Translations under genes and position numbers: made by a program
The notes under the pieces: generated by a model
What the model was told of the DNA's origin: nothing
The model's input: the letters and a program-made list of their open reading frames with translations, nothing else
Databases searched by the model: none
DNA from: an uncultured cyanobacterium
GTDB lineage: Bacteria; Cyanobacteriota; Cyanobacteriia; Cyanobacteriales; FACHB-T130
Reading direction: 5' to 3'
Assembly: GCA_936920195.1 (NCBI GenBank)
Contig: CAKZHE010000229.1
Location: forward strand, 1 to 63,802
DNA length: 63,802 nucleotides
In this document: positions 9,153-18,862 of the stretch, in pieces
Numbering within the stretch: the stretch's first letter is position 1
How the letters are laid out: each line of letters starts with the position of its first letter

Positions 9153-9514
9153 TGTTAGAAATGACATTTTATTCACATGACAAAGACACAGTTGAAGTAG
9201 TGGAATTTTCAGAGGAGTTCTATAAGTGGTTGATTAACTCAGATTTCTCCAAAATTGGAAAGTCTGAAGAAAAGGAGATGAAAGGAGATGAAGAAGTTGT
9301 AAAAATTCCAGTGGTTGTTCTTGAAGGTCAAAATCGGAGAAAATTCAGCAATTTCTTTCGCGATGCAATTGTCCAGGCAAGTGATGATATGTTAAGCAAA
9401 CTAGGTAATTCACCTTCAAAGCAGGAATACTTAGATGCTTCCTATTCTCTGAAAATGTTGCAAGAATTACGCAAATTTGTAGAGGATGAAAAAATCAAGT
9501 ATTTGAGCCGATAA
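9152..9514 (+). CDS. Small cassette protein 4, 120 aa
   Basis: Translationally coupled to the preceding gene through a TAATG overlap, with a strong GGAGGAAGG Shine-Dalgarno at 9140-9148. The N-terminal part is strand-rich (EMTFYSHDKDTVEVVEFS). A charged loop (EEKEMKGDEE) follows, and then two amphipathic helices. No known domain, signal peptide or membrane segment is visible. It is acidic and probably soluble, perhaps a partner of the AAA+ ATPase. Function unknown. Confidence 0.6.
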   Translation: MLEMTFYSHDKDTVEVVEFSEEFYKWLINSDFSKIGKSEEKEMKGDEEVVKIPVVVLEGQNRRKFSNFFRDAIVQASDDMLSKLGNSPSKQEYLDASYSLKMLQELRKFVEDEKIKYLSR

Positions 9515-9628
9515 CTACAGAAAAACAGCGATCGCCTGAATGTACTATGGGATTTAAATGATTCAGATTGGCGATTCTGTAATTCTAGCAGTTAGAATAA
9601 AAGATGAGTTCGCCGTTGAGTTTGCGCC

Positions 9629-11560
9629 ATGACCATAAGTTTACCTGTAGAATTCCAAGATGCCTTTGATGTTGTAGTGGTGGGAGCCGGACATTCTGGC
9701 TGCGAAGCGGCACTGGCAACGGCTCGATTGGGCTGTCGCACCCTGCTGCTAACTTTGAACTTGGATAAAATTGCTTGGCAACCTTGTAACCCCGCCGTGG
9801 GAGGACCAGCCAAATCCCAACTTACTAATGAAGTGGATGCGCTGGGGGGGGAAATTGGTAAAATGGCAGACCGCACCTATTTGCAAAAGCGGGTATTAAA
9901 CTCTTCGCGGGGACCAGCGGTTTGGGCATTGCGAGCGCAAACCGATAAGCGGGAATATGCCGCTGTGATGAAAAATATTGTGGAAAATCAAGCTAATTTG
10001 ACCATTCGGGAAGGAATGGCGACGGACTTGGTTTTAAATGCCAATAATGAAATTATTGGGGTGGAAACTTACTTTGGCGTGGCTTTTCAATGCCAAGCAG
10101 TGATTTTAACCACAGGAACTTTTTTAGGTGGGAAAATTTGGGTAGGCAATAAATCAATGTCCGCTGGGAGAGCAGGGGAGTTTGCGGCAACTGGGTTAAC
10201 CGAAACTTTGAATCGATTGGGTTTTGAAACTGGTAGGTTAAAGACAGGAACTCCGGCGCGAGTAGACCGACGTTCAGTCGATTATAGTCAGATGGAGCCG
10301 CAACCGGGAGATACGGAAGTGCGCTGGTTTAGTTTTGATCCCGAAGTGTGGGTAGAACGGGAGCAAATGAATTGCTATTTAACTCGAACTACGGAAAAAA
10401 CCCATCAATTAATTCGCGATAATTTACATTTATCTCCGGTTTATGGCGGTTGGGTAGATGCCAAGGGACCGCGCTATTGTCCCAGCATTGAAGATAAAAT
10501 TGTCCGCTTTGCCGATAAGGAAAGTCACCAGATTTTTGTGGAACCGGAAGGACGAGATATTCCCGAACTTTATATTCAAGGGTTTTCTACTGGGTTGCCG
10601 GAAAACTTACAATTGGAAATGCTGCGATCGCTTCCTGGTTTGGAACAATGCGCGATGCTGCGTCCTGCCTATGCGGTGGAGTATGACTATTTGCCAGCAA
10701 CTCAGTGCTACCCCACTTTAATGACCAAAAAGATTCCGGGGTTATTCTGTGCCGGACAAATTAATGGGACTACGGGTTACGAAGAAGCGGCGGCTCAAGG
10801 CTTAGTGGCGGGAATTAATGCTGCCAGATTTGTTCGGCATCAGGAAATGATTATTTTCCCTCGCGAACAAAGTTATATCGGCACTTTAGTTGATGATTTA
10901 TGTACTAAAGATTTGCGCGAACCTTACCGAATGCTCACCAGCCGTTCTGAATACCGTTTGTTATTGCGTTCTGACAATGCGGACAGACGGTTAACCCCTT
11001 TAGGCAGGGAAATTGGTTTGATTGATGACCGTCGCTGGCAATTATATGAATCCAAACAGGAACAAATTGCCACGGAAAAAGACCGACTCTATGGGACTAG
11101 AGTAAAGGAAAATGAGGAAGTTGGGAAGGCGATCGCTGCCGATACCCAACAAGCCATCAAGGGTTCCATTACTCTAGCTGACTTATTGCGCCGTCCGGGT
11201 ATCCACTATCTTGACCTCAATCGCTACGGTTTAGGCAACCCAGAATTGAACATTGCCGAGCGAGAAGGCGTGGAAATTGACTTGAAATATTCTGGTTATC
11301 TACAACGGCAACAGCATCAAATTGACCAAATTGCCAAGCAAGAACATCGTCCCTTGCCCCCAGATTTAGATTATGCTGCTATTGCCACGCTTTCCAAAGA
11401 ATCGCGGGAAAAACTTGCCAAAGTCAAACCCCTGACTATTGGGCAAGCAGCGCGGATTGGTGGCGTTAATCCTGCTGATGTGAATGCCTTGCTAGTCTAT
11501 TTAGAAATCCGCAATCGAGGTGTTTCCACGGAAAAATCTCGGCAAATTGCTACTGTTTAG
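9629..11560 (+). CDS. mnmG: tRNA uridine-5-carboxymethylaminomethyl modification enzyme MnmG (GidA)
   Basis: 643 residues, normal family length. With MnmE, this FAD enzyme installs carboxymethylaminomethyl groups at U34 of certain tRNAs. The N-terminal FAD site [15 protein letters not shown] is at about residues 13-27. The family blocks [49 protein letters not shown] and [17 protein letters not shown] are all present. The helical C-terminal tRNA-binding domain ends [14 protein letters not shown]. It lies downstream of the AAA+ cassette after a 114-bp gap that contains a HIP1 site. It appears to be a housekeeping gene unrelated to the cassette. Confidence 0.98.
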   Translation: MTISLPVEFQDAFDVVVVGAGHSGCEAALATARLGCRTLLLTLNLDKIAWQPCNPAVGGPAKSQLTNEVDALGGEIGKMADRTYLQKRVLNSSRGPAVWALRAQTDKREYAAVMKNIVENQANLTIREGMATDLVLNANNEIIGVETYFGVAFQCQAVILTTGTFLGGKIWVGNKSMSAGRAGEFAATGLTETLNRLGFETGRLKTGTPARVDRRSVDYSQMEPQPGDTEVRWFSFDPEVWVEREQMNCYLTRTTEKTHQLIRDNLHLSPVYGGWVDAKGPRYCPSIEDKIVRFADKESHQIFVEPEGRDIPELYIQGFSTGLPENLQLEMLRSLPGLEQCAMLRPAYAVEYDYLPATQCYPTLMTKKIPGLFCAGQINGTTGYEEAAAQGLVAGINAARFVRHQEMIIFPREQSYIGTLVDDLCTKDLREPYRMLTSRSEYRLLLRSDNADRRLTPLGREIGLIDDRRWQLYESKQEQIATEKDRLYGTRVKENEEVGKAIAADTQQAIKGSITLADLLRRPGIHYLDLNRYGLGNPELNIAEREGVEIDLKYSGYLQRQQHQIDQIAKQEHRPLPPDLDYAAIATLSKESREKLAKVKPLTIGQAARIGGVNPADVNALLVYLEIRNRGVSTEKSRQIATV

Positions 11561-11572
11561 CCTGCTACTAGA

Positions 11573-11631
11573 AAGTTCGTAGTTGGGCTTCAGCCCTCTC
11601 CGGATTAGGGCTGAAGCCCAACTACGAACTT
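11573..11631. repeat. Palindromic dispersed repeat, copy 1
   Basis: Perfect 25-bp inverted arms (AAGTTCGTAGTTGGGCTTCA... at 11573-11597 and its complement at 11607-11631) around a 9-bp loop. Near-identical copies are at 21954-22010 and 51904-51959. All three lie just outside coding regions. Probably a non-autonomous mobile palindrome; this copy could also act as a transcription terminator for mnmG. Confidence 0.85.
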
Positions 11632-11690
11632 AGTTAACTGAACTGTATTGCATTATAGCGTTTCTCGATTTAGTGCGGTACGCCTGTAGA

Positions 11691-11854
11691 CGTAGGTTGG
11701 GTTGAAACGATAGTGAAAACCCAACATTTATCAGTGGTTTGTTGGGTTTTGCTGTCGCGCAACCCAACCTACGGTTATCATCAAGTTATTGATTTTTTCA
11801 TTCCTAAGCCGTAGTTAACTGGTAGGCGGTGCGTTAGCGCCAGCGTAACGCACC
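11691..11854. repeat. Two further palindromic repeats
   Basis: CGTAGGTTGGGTT (11691-11703) pairs with AACCCAACCTACG (11761-11773), and inside it AAAACCCAACA (11716-11726) pairs with TGTTGGGTTTT (11740-11750). The result is one long cruciform-type element. A second palindrome, GGTGCGTTA...TAACGCACC, lies at 11828-11854, and a related sequence recurs at about 35549-35575. With the palindrome at 11573 they fill the 320-bp gap between mnmG and the convergent ATPase gene. Confidence 0.75.
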
Positions 11855-11880
11855 ATCTGGAGTAGCTGCTTAAGTCCTGT

Positions 11881-13284
11881 CTAATTATTTCTGAGTAAAT
11901 CAGTCAGATATGTCCGCAATTCATCAGCAGTGAAATACTGTTCTTCTCCATCATGTTTAGCTCGCACTACCCAAGGTTTTGCTGGAGTTGGCGCGATCGC
12001 AGGAATTGTATCGGTTGACTTGCTAAAATCTATACTAGGATAAGGTGTCGATTGACCGCAATAATACAAGAGTTTTGCTTCAACAGCACGAATACACAAG
12101 TCAAGAAGTTTGTCTTCAGAACTGCTCGCAGTTCCGTCTCTCCTGTAAGGCATAGTTTGACTACCGGAAGGTGCTGGGGGATAATCTGGAATTGATGATG
12201 GGTTGTGAGGAGCATGAGACATGGCAGAACCTAATGAACAATCTAGAACAAATATATCCTCTTTATGGACTTGGCTCAAGACTTGGGGAGAGTGAGTAGT
12301 AATAATAAATTGACAATTAGGGAAAGTTCGCCTCAGTGCAGGAATGATTTTTCGTTGCCAACTCGGATGTAAATGCTGTTCAATTTCATCAATTAATACT
12401 ACTGCACTAGCTTGACAAGGATCTGATAAACTAGGATTGGCGATCGCTAGTCTTCTAGCTAAATCCCCAGTCATTGCCAGCAGGCTTTTTTCTCCATCAG
12501 ACAACTGGTTAACAATTAACTCCTCATTTTGCTTTTTAACCGTCATCACTAGCGGATTGCGCCGCACCCGCAAATCGCTGAAGTCTTCTCCCAAGAGAGA
12601 ATATATAGATTTTCTTACCGCCTCCAATTGTTTGTCTATATAGTTGAAGTCATCCCGTCTTTTTTCATTTTCCCAATCCTCGATTGTCCGAAACCATTCA
12701 AAGAAATTTTTAAAGCTAATTTGTACTCCTTCAAGAGCGCCATCATAAGCTTCAGTTTGTTTGAATACATATTTTTCTTTTGCTTTTAAAGATATTTCTT
12801 CTACTGTCCGTTTAACTGGATAGTAAACTGCCAAAGGAACATCAAATAAAGCATTATTTTGCAATTCATTATGAATTTTATTTCCTATTCTATATAATGA
12901 TTTTGATTCGTCAATTTTAGCTTTATCGCTGTTGTCTGTGCGTTCTTTACTTATATTCCAGTCATAAAATTCCGATCCGTCAAGAGAAATTATAATTTTG
13001 CAAAATGTTCGATCGGTTTGGTTTTTAATATCTTGTTCGCTTAAATAATTACCATCAGAAGGATTTTTCTCTCCTCTTAGGGATGTCAATACACTACTTC
13101 TTATTCTTTTAGGAAATTGAATTTTTGCTATCAACCAAGATAGAAGAATTGCCAAGCAGTCAAGAATGCTAGATTTGCCTGAACCGTTAATACCGATTAA
13201 TACAATCAGATTGCGATCGCCAAAATCCAGCGTTAAATCTTCAATGCCTCGAAAATTCTGAATTACTAGCTGATTAACTTTCAT
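11881..13284 (-). CDS. AAA family ATPase (AAA_21/OLD-RecF-like), paired with a DNA methyltransferase
   Basis: 467 residues. The ATG at 13284 has GAGGTGA (13293-13299) at good spacing, so I prefer it to the GTG at 13296. ABC-type head: FRGIEDLTLDFG near the N-terminus, Walker A GINGSGKSS (about residues 31-39), signature LSDGEKSLLAMTGDLA, Walker B VVLIDEIEQHLHP, and switch His in IITTHSPQVLS. The segment between about residues 355 and 400 is Pro/Ser-rich, and the C-terminal 90 residues (ending ADELRTYLTDLLRNN) match nothing I know. No TOPRIM domain is visible. It lies 59 bp downstream of the methyltransferase on the same strand, so the two are probably co-transcribed. HIP1 sites inside it suggest long residence in this lineage. 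Confidence 0.85.
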   Translation of the reverse strand: MKVNQLVIQNFRGIEDLTLDFGDRNLIVLIGINGSGKSSILDCLAILLSWLIAKIQFPKRIRSSVLTSLRGEKNPSDGNYLSEQDIKNQTDRTFCKIIISLDGSEFYDWNISKERTDNSDKAKIDESKSLYRIGNKIHNELQNNALFDVPLAVYYPVKRTVEEISLKAKEKYVFKQTEAYDGALEGVQISFKNFFEWFRTIEDWENEKRRDDFNYIDKQLEAVRKSIYSLLGEDFSDLRVRRNPLVMTVKKQNEELIVNQLSDGEKSLLAMTGDLARRLAIANPSLSDPCQASAVVLIDEIEQHLHPSWQRKIIPALRRTFPNCQFIITTHSPQVLSQVHKEDIFVLDCSLGSAMSHAPHNPSSIPDYPPAPSGSQTMPYRRDGTASSSEDKLLDLCIRAVEAKLLYYCGQSTPYPSIDFSKSTDTIPAIAPTPAKPWVVRAKHDGEEQYFTADELRTYLTDLLRNN

Positions 13285-13343
13285 AATTATCTTCACCTCA
13301 ACCTAATCAAGCGATTTTTTGTCCTGCCCCAAACCAACATCTT

Positions 13344-14282
13344 TTATCTAATAGATTCCCGCCTTTCGGCATTTTTACGATCCAGAAATATCCATTCTTC
13401 CTTGGTCATCCGAGAAACATTTGCTATCCGGTTGAATGCCCAATCATTATATTCCATATTAAGATCGCATCCCATCCAATAACGATTGAGTTGTTCGGCA
13501 ACCACCAACGTTGTTCCTGAACCGGAAAATGGATCTATCACTAAATCTCCTTCATTAGAAGACGCAAGCACCAACTTCCTTAATAACTCTTCCGGCTTTT
13601 GCGTCGGGTGAGGTGTGGTTTCACCCATGCCATTACAAGTAGTAGGAATTTCTATGACATCTTTAGGTTTTGCTCCTTTGGGATGGGGTGTCCAATGGCC
13701 ATATTTTTTAGTTGCTCCTTTTCCGTAAGCACTGGTTGTCGCCTGGGGATGGGAGGGATATTTCAAGGTATGGGCGCTATAGGGAATTCGTACATCGTCC
13801 ATATTTATTTTGACATAATTAGATTTACGAAAATGAATAATACTTTCATGCGATCGCCCCCAGTCATTGCCCAAATTTGCCTTGTTTTTATAGTGCCAAA
13901 TTAACCAACGACAACCCTTAAAATACTTTGCTGCTAGATATTTGATATCAGCTAGAATTTCCGAAAAGCCACAAATATATAGAGAACCTGTTGATTTCAG
14001 AATCCGCGCCGCTTCCTGAATCCATTGCAACGACCATTCAAGATACTGAGCTTGATTTTCAAAGTTATCCCAATCCGCCTTCTTAAGATTATAAGGGGGA
14101 TCGGCAAAAATCAAATCCGCACTTTCAGTTTCCAGAGATCTCAGCCAATCAAGGGAATTTCCTTGATAAATTTGTCCATGAAGATGGGAATAGTGAACTT
14201 GAAAACCTTGGGTTAACGGTTTGATCTCTGGCAGTCTCATTTGTCTGGCTTCACTGACAAGCTCTAGCGAGGGTTGCTTCAT
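13344..14282 (-). CDS. Site-specific DNA methyltransferase, beta class (N6-adenine or N4-cytosine)
   Basis: 312 residues. Motif IV DPPYNL (in LIFADPPYNLKKADW) comes before motif I DPFSGSGTT. That order and the TPHPTQKPEELL block define the beta class (M.HinfI/CcrM-like). DPPY favours N6-adenine methylation. The recognition sequence cannot be read from the protein. No restriction endonuclease is adjacent; the only partner is the ATPase downstream. It may be an orphan methylase or part of an unusual restriction system with that ATPase. Confidence 0.9.
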   Translation of the reverse strand: MKQPSLELVSEARQMRLPEIKPLTQGFQVHYSHLHGQIYQGNSLDWLRSLETESADLIFADPPYNLKKADWDNFENQAQYLEWSLQWIQEAARILKSTGSLYICGFSEILADIKYLAAKYFKGCRWLIWHYKNKANLGNDWGRSHESIIHFRKSNYVKINMDDVRIPYSAHTLKYPSHPQATTSAYGKGATKKYGHWTPHPKGAKPKDVIEIPTTCNGMGETTPHPTQKPEELLRKLVLASSNEGDLVIDPFSGSGTTLVVAEQLNRYWMGCDLNMEYNDWAFNRIANVSRMTKEEWIFLDRKNAERRESIR

Positions 14283-14374
14283 ATTCCAAGCTATCTGTAC
14301 GCTCTCTCAACGATTGTACCCTCAGACCTTAAACAGAAGTGGTAGAATCCCAGAAGAAGCAAGTTTATGTCAAA

Positions 14375-14595
14375 CAGGACTTACGCACTTTAACGAGATC
14401 CTGTCATTCTGTTGGCGAAGCCCGCCGCAGGCTACGGAGCGATAGCGAAGTGTTCGCGTTCGCGAAGCGTGGCGTTAGCCATAGCGTTTGCGATAGCAAA
14501 TAGAATCTCCGAGATCCTATTTGCTAGCGCAAACGCTCCGCGAACGCTACACTGCGTTTCGCTCAGGATGACAATCAGTGCCTGCGTAAGTCCTG
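14375..14595. mobile_element. MITE copy A (CAGGACTTACGCA termini)
   Basis: 221 bp bounded by CAGGACTTACGCA and its complement TGCGTAAGTCCTG. It is flanked on both sides by GTCAAA, a 6-bp target duplication. The interior is rich in small palindromes (TTCGCGAAGCG, GCAAACGCT) and shares most of its sequence with copy B at 54492-54664. It encodes no transposase, so it would depend on one supplied in trans. It occupies most of the 337-bp gap before the next gene. Confidence 0.85.
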
Positions 14596-14619
14596 GTCAA
14601 AGCTTAAGGAGACTCCAGA

Positions 14620-14835
14620 ATGTTCTTAGACGAACTCAACCCCATTTTTAAAGAACTCGCCCAACAGCCAGTCGCCTTCTTGGGTGGCTTAGTCTCCGGT
14701 CTTTTGCGCCTGAAACTAGATGAAGACCCCGTAAGAACCTGGCTAGACCGTCAAGCAGGTATTTCTACCGATTCTGCCACCCCTGCGAAAGACAACGGCA
14801 AAACCAGCGGTCCTCAACCAATTTCCATCGACTAA
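14620..14835 (+). CDS. Small conserved cyanobacterial protein, 71 aa
   Basis: Begins MFLDELNPIFKELAQQPVAF and contains FLGGLVSGLLRLKLDEDPV, then a disordered Ser/Thr/Pro-rich tail. The pattern is familiar from uncharacterised cyanobacterial proteins of this length. AAGGAGACTCCAGA precedes the start and gives a good Shine-Dalgarno. Function unknown. It lies just after MITE copy A, which may affect its promoter. Confidence 0.75.
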   Translation: MFLDELNPIFKELAQQPVAFLGGLVSGLLRLKLDEDPVRTWLDRQAGISTDSATPAKDNGKTSGPQPISID

Positions 14836-15065
14836 AATCAGGGCGATCGCTCCCTAAATCACCTTGTACCCTAAATAACCGTCCAGAATCGGGTTCTTAG
14901 GCTATCATAAAACGAAAGTAAAAAAGTTCAGTTCCATTGCTGGTGGATTTTGAGCGCCGCCCAGCCGACTAGGTTGGCGATCGCCATCATTTACCATTGG
15001 TAAATCAGACCGATTTTCAGTTTCGGCTACTGAACTCCAGTTCCTCGTTCAGCCTTATCGACCCC

Positions 15066-15347
15066 ATGACCATTTACATCGGAAACCTGTCCTACCAAGC
15101 CAACGAAGAAGACTTAAAGGCCGTATTTGCTGAATACGGTAATGTTAAGCGAGTTGTGTTACCGACCGACCGCGAAACCGGACGGATGCGCGGATTTGCT
15201 TTTGTCGAAATGTCCGACGACAGTCACGAAGATAAAGCCATTTCAGAATTGGATGGCGCTGAGTGGATGGGTCGGCAACTCAAAGTCAATAAAGCTAGAC
15301 CCCGCGAAGATAATCGAGATGGGGGTGGACGACGCGAAAGATATTAG
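15066..15347 (+). CDS. RNA-binding protein, single RRM domain (Rbp family)
   Basis: 93 residues. I chose the ATG at 15066 because MTIYIGNLSY starts the RRM exactly; the upstream in-frame extension is leader sequence. RNP2 is IYIGNL and RNP1 is MRGFAFVEM, with a short Gly/Arg-rich tail (RDGGGRRERY). Cyanobacterial Rbp proteins of this type bind RNA, often rise in the cold, and act in mRNA stability or localisation. The 230-bp leader (14836-15065) is long enough for post-transcriptional control, but I see no specific element in it. Confidence 0.95.
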   Translation: MTIYIGNLSYQANEEDLKAVFAEYGNVKRVVLPTDRETGRMRGFAFVEMSDDSHEDKAISELDGAEWMGRQLKVNKARPREDNRDGGGRRERY

Positions 15348-15640
15348 TTAATCCCAACACCAACAATCACTTCGATCTAGTTCGACGAGTAGCTAGGATT
15401 CTTTTCCCTGCTACTCTTTCTTTCTTTTACAAAAATAAATATTATTTATGTAATACAAGATTAAATAATTTATTCCTAACCTTTCCCAACACTAATTCTT
15501 TATTTCATCTAAAGTTCCGCTCCCGATCGGGAATGCCTCCCTAAGATAGTTAAAGTAAAGATCGGCGGACGCTATAACTGTAAGAGCAAGCCCGCTGCCA
15601 TCTACTCGCCTGCGAGTAACTCTACAGGGAGGAAGAAAAA

Positions 15641-16678
15641 ATGTTTGACGCAGATAACTTAGCTCAAAAATATGCCCTTGACCGGGATTGCACAACTCTA
15701 TCGCGTCACGTTTTGCAGCAACTCCAGAGTTTCTCCCCAGACGCTCAAGACTTGAGCGCCTTGATGAATCGGATTGCCCTCGCCGCCAAACTCATTGCAC
15801 GCCGCCTCAGTAGAGCCGGACTACTAGAAGACGCGCTAGGATTTACTGGCAATGTGAACGTCCAGGGAGAATCCGTCAAAAAAATGGATATCTTTGCCAA
15901 TGAGGTCTTCATCTCCGTCTTCAAGCAAAGCGGTTTAGTTTGCCGTCTAGCTTCCGAAGAAATGGAAAAACCTTATTACATCCCCGAAAACTGCCCCATT
16001 GGACGTTACACCCTACTTTATGACCCCATTGATGGTTCCTCCAATGTTGATATCAATTTAAACGTTGGCTCGATATTTTCCATTCGCCAACAAGAAGGCA
16101 TTGATATCGATGGTTCAGCCCAAGATTTGCTGCAAAATGGGCGCAAACAAATCGCCGCTGGTTACGTCCTCTACGGACCTAGCACCGTCTTAGTTTATTC
16201 CATCGGGAAGGGAGTACACGCCTTTACCCTCGACCCCAGTCTAGGGGAATTTATTCTTTCTCACGAAAACATTCAAGTTCCAGTCCACGGCCCAATTTAT
16301 AGCGTCAATGAGGGTAATTTCTGGCAGTGGGATGAACCCTTACGCGACTATATTCGCTACGTCCATCGCCATGAAGGTTACACCGCTCGTTATGGTGGGG
16401 CGCTAGTGGGAGACTTTCATCGGATTTTGTTCCAGGGAGGTGTATTTCTGTATCCCGGTACTGTCAAAAAACCCGAAGGAAAATTGCGCCTACTTTATGA
16501 ATCTGCCCCCTTAGCTTTCCTGATAGAACAAGCTGGCGGGAAAGCAAGTACCGGAGAGAAAGTGCTTTTAGATGTTGTTCCCAATGCCTTGCACGCTCGC
16601 ACCCCCCTAGTCATTGGGAGCAAAGAAGATGTGGAGCTAGTAGAATCTTTTATAAGAGATACCCTGAAAACCCTGTAA
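15641..16678 (+). CDS. fbp: Fructose-1,6-bisphosphatase class I
   Basis: 345 residues. Hydrolyses fructose-1,6-bisphosphate to fructose-6-phosphate (gluconeogenesis, Calvin cycle). Family motifs: ASEEMEKP, the metal-binding [38 protein letters not shown] and [25 protein letters not shown] lies just before the ATG. The order fbp-tal-zwf-opcA is the known cyanobacterial oxidative pentose-phosphate cluster; here a TnpB fragment separates fbp from tal. The 293 bp upstream are A+T-rich with no certain regulator site. Confidence 0.97.
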   Translation: MFDADNLAQKYALDRDCTTLSRHVLQQLQSFSPDAQDLSALMNRIALAAKLIARRLSRAGLLEDALGFTGNVNVQGESVKKMDIFANEVFISVFKQSGLVCRLASEEMEKPYYIPENCPIGRYTLLYDPIDGSSNVDINLNVGSIFSIRQQEGIDIDGSAQDLLQNGRKQIAAGYVLYGPSTVLVYSIGKGVHAFTLDPSLGEFILSHENIQVPVHGPIYSVNEGNFWQWDEPLRDYIRYVHRHEGYTARYGGALVGDFHRILFQGGVFLYPGTVKKPEGKLRLLYESAPLAFLIEQAGGKASTGEKVLLDVVPNALHARTPLVIGSKEDVELVESFIRDTLKTL

Positions 16679-16801
16679 CTTTAGTCCAGGGATGAAAGGG
16701 TCAGGCAGGATTTATTCTGCCTACTCTCTCCGCCGCCCCAATGTAAAAATTAACTGTTTCTGTACAGATATTCCCCGCAGTAGAGACAGTGTATAATCAA
16801 C

Positions 16802-17377
16802 ATGGTACAACCAAAGGTAAATAATGTGTATGCAGTCCAAAAAGATGTTTGGCATTTAACCGGACTCGATAAAACCATTGTCGAGCAACTGCTGAGATGG
16901 TCAAACAACCTGTTTAATGTCGGAACTTACGAGAGTCGGCAACGGTACTTTCAGTCCCAAGGCGCAATTAAATATCCGGACTTGTACAAAATAGCCAAGA
17001 CTAATGAAAATTACGCCTTACTCTATTCTCAAGTCGCGCAACAATCTTTAAAGTCCGTTGCTGAATCCTTTAGCTCTTTCCGAGCTTTGTCCAAGTTAGC
17101 CAAGAAAGGAGAACTTAATCAAAAACCGAGACTACCCAAGTACAGGACTAAAGGCGGTATGTACCAGATTTCCTATCCGGGACAAGCCTTAAAAATAGTC
17201 GGCAATCGGGTGAGGCTACCTCTCGGAATCAAAGGAAAGGAATACTTTGGGACAGATGCTCTCTGGGTGAATTTACCAGAACGGCTGAAAAATTGCCGGA
17301 TTAAAGAACTGAGGTTAATCCCTAGAAATGGTGAAGTCTGGGTTGAATATGTCCACGAATCTCTGTTTAAGAATTAG
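16802..17377 (+). pseudogene. TnpB fragment (N-terminal part only), IS200/IS605 type
   Basis: 191 residues matching only the N-terminal, RNA-recognition half of a TnpB RNA-guided nuclease (QSLKSVAESFSSFRALSKLA, KPRLPKYRTKGGMYQISYPG, EVWVEYVHE). The frame ends at FKN just where the RuvC half (GIDLG...) should begin. No RuvC residue or zinc ribbon is present, and I see no continuation before tal. It therefore cannot cleave DNA and is a relic, although its start region still looks expressible (TATAAT at 16792). It interrupts the fbp-tal cluster. It is a different TnpB from the remnant at 28.3-29.3 kb. Confidence 0.85.
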
Positions 17378-17484
17378 TAAACGGTAGCGTATCTAGCGGG
17401 AAAATAGGGTAATAAATCTGAAAATAAAACTAACCTGCTCGCTGGCAACTAGAAACTTTTCCGAAATTGTATTGGAGTAACAAA

Positions 17485-18639
17485 ATGACAGCAACAGCAA
17501 GCAACCCGTTATTTACCATTGAACAAGAATACGGGCAAAGCATTTGGATGGATAACTTAACCCGTGACTTGGTAAAATCTGGCGAACTGCAACGGTTAAT
17601 TGAAACTCGCGCTCTCCGAGGCATTACTTCCAATCCCAGTATTTTTGAAAAAGCGATTGTCGGCAATAAAATTTATGATGCTGATATTGAAGCTGGAATT
17701 CGGGCGGGGAAATCAGTCCTAGAAATTTATGAATCCCTAGTATTTGCAGATATCCGAGATGCTTGCGATATCTTCTTGCCAGTTTATGAAGAAACCAAGG
17801 GCTTAGACGGTTATATCAGCATCGAAGTCCCCCCCACCATTGCCCGCGACACCGCCCAAACTATTTCCGAAGCTCGCCGCTATTACCAAGCCATTGACCG
17901 CAAAAATGTCATGATCAAGATTCCGGGAACTCCCCAGGGATTGCCAGCGGTTGAGCAAGTAATTTCTGAAGGCATCAACGTCAATATTACCCTACTATTT
18001 TCCGTGGAAAGTTACGTGGAAACGGCTTGGGCTTATATTCGCGGTTTAGAAAAATTCGTGGCGGCTGGGGGCGATGCCAGCCAAGTTGCCTCGGTTGCCA
18101 GCTTCTTTATCAGCCGGATTGATGTCAACGTGGATAGCCGGATTGAGGCCAAACTGAAAGAAACCACCGATAGCAGCCAACAGGGGAAATTGCAAGCGAT
18201 TAAAGGTAAAGTAGCGATCGCCAATGCCAAAATTGCCTATCAGAAGTATAAAGAAATCATCAACAGCGATCGCTGGCAAGCCCTAGCCGCCAAAGGAGCC
18301 AACGTACAGCGCCTGCTCTGGGCAAGCACCAGCACCAAAAACCCCGAATACAAAGATGTCATCTACGTTGATGAACTCGTTGGCCCAGAAACCGTTAACA
18401 CCCTACCCCCAGCCACCATTGAAGCTTGTGCCGACCATTGCGACCCCGCCAATCGGATCGAAGCTGATATTCCCGAAGCTTACCAAATAATTGACAGCCT
18501 GAAAGATCCCGACATCAACATCAATCTAGATCAAGTCATGGACGAATTACTAGCCGAAGGCATTGAAAAATTCATTCAACCCTTCGAGTCCTTAACCAAC
18601 TCCCTAGAAACCAAAGTCAAACAACTTACCCCCGCCTAA
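17485..18639 (+). CDS. tal: Transaldolase
   Basis: 384 residues, the long TalB-like form of cyanobacteria. Transfers a dihydroxyacetone unit between sugar phosphates in the pentose-phosphate pathway. Active-site Schiff-base lysine is in VMIKIPGTPQG; further family blocks are RGITSNPSIFEKAI, NVNITLLFS and LWASTSTKNP. The ATG at 17485 follows GGAG at 17474-17477; the in-frame TTG at 17467 is less likely. It forms the fbp-tal-zwf-opcA set. Confidence 0.97.
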   Translation: MTATASNPLFTIEQEYGQSIWMDNLTRDLVKSGELQRLIETRALRGITSNPSIFEKAIVGNKIYDADIEAGIRAGKSVLEIYESLVFADIRDACDIFLPVYEETKGLDGYISIEVPPTIARDTAQTISEARRYYQAIDRKNVMIKIPGTPQGLPAVEQVISEGINVNITLLFSVESYVETAWAYIRGLEKFVAAGGDASQVASVASFFISRIDVNVDSRIEAKLKETTDSSQQGKLQAIKGKVAIANAKIAYQKYKEIINSDRWQALAAKGANVQRLLWASTSTKNPEYKDVIYVDELVGPETVNTLPPATIEACADHCDPANRIEADIPEAYQIIDSLKDPDININLDQVMDELLAEGIEKFIQPFESLTNSLETKVKQLTPA

Positions 18640-18675
18640 AAATTATCCCTGTCGGCGCAAACAGCATTCATTTCT

Positions 18676-18862
18676 CCTCGTCCTAGGCTCTGCCTGGGAA
18701 CGCCATCGAGAGTCTCTGCCTAGGCTGTTGACTTTGCGAGTTTTACTCGTTTACTCGTTCCCAGGCTCTGCCTGGGAATGCCCATGGAGAGGCTCTGCCT
18801 CGGATGAGCGCCAAGCGAGGCAGAGCCTCTCGATATCGGTTCCCAGGCAGAGCCTAGGAACC
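18676..18862. repeat. AGGCTCTGCCTGGGAA palindromic repeat cluster
   Basis: The tal-zwf gap (366 bp) contains several copies, in both orientations, of a module around GGCTCTGCCTGGGAA and GAGAGGCTCTGCCTCG. CTCTGCCTCG and CGAGGCAGAG face each other around 18792-18825. Related copies are at 44913-44972, 51455-51512 and 63718-63756. A dispersed cyanobacterial repeat family with strong hairpin potential. It may separate tal and zwf transcription. Confidence 0.8.
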
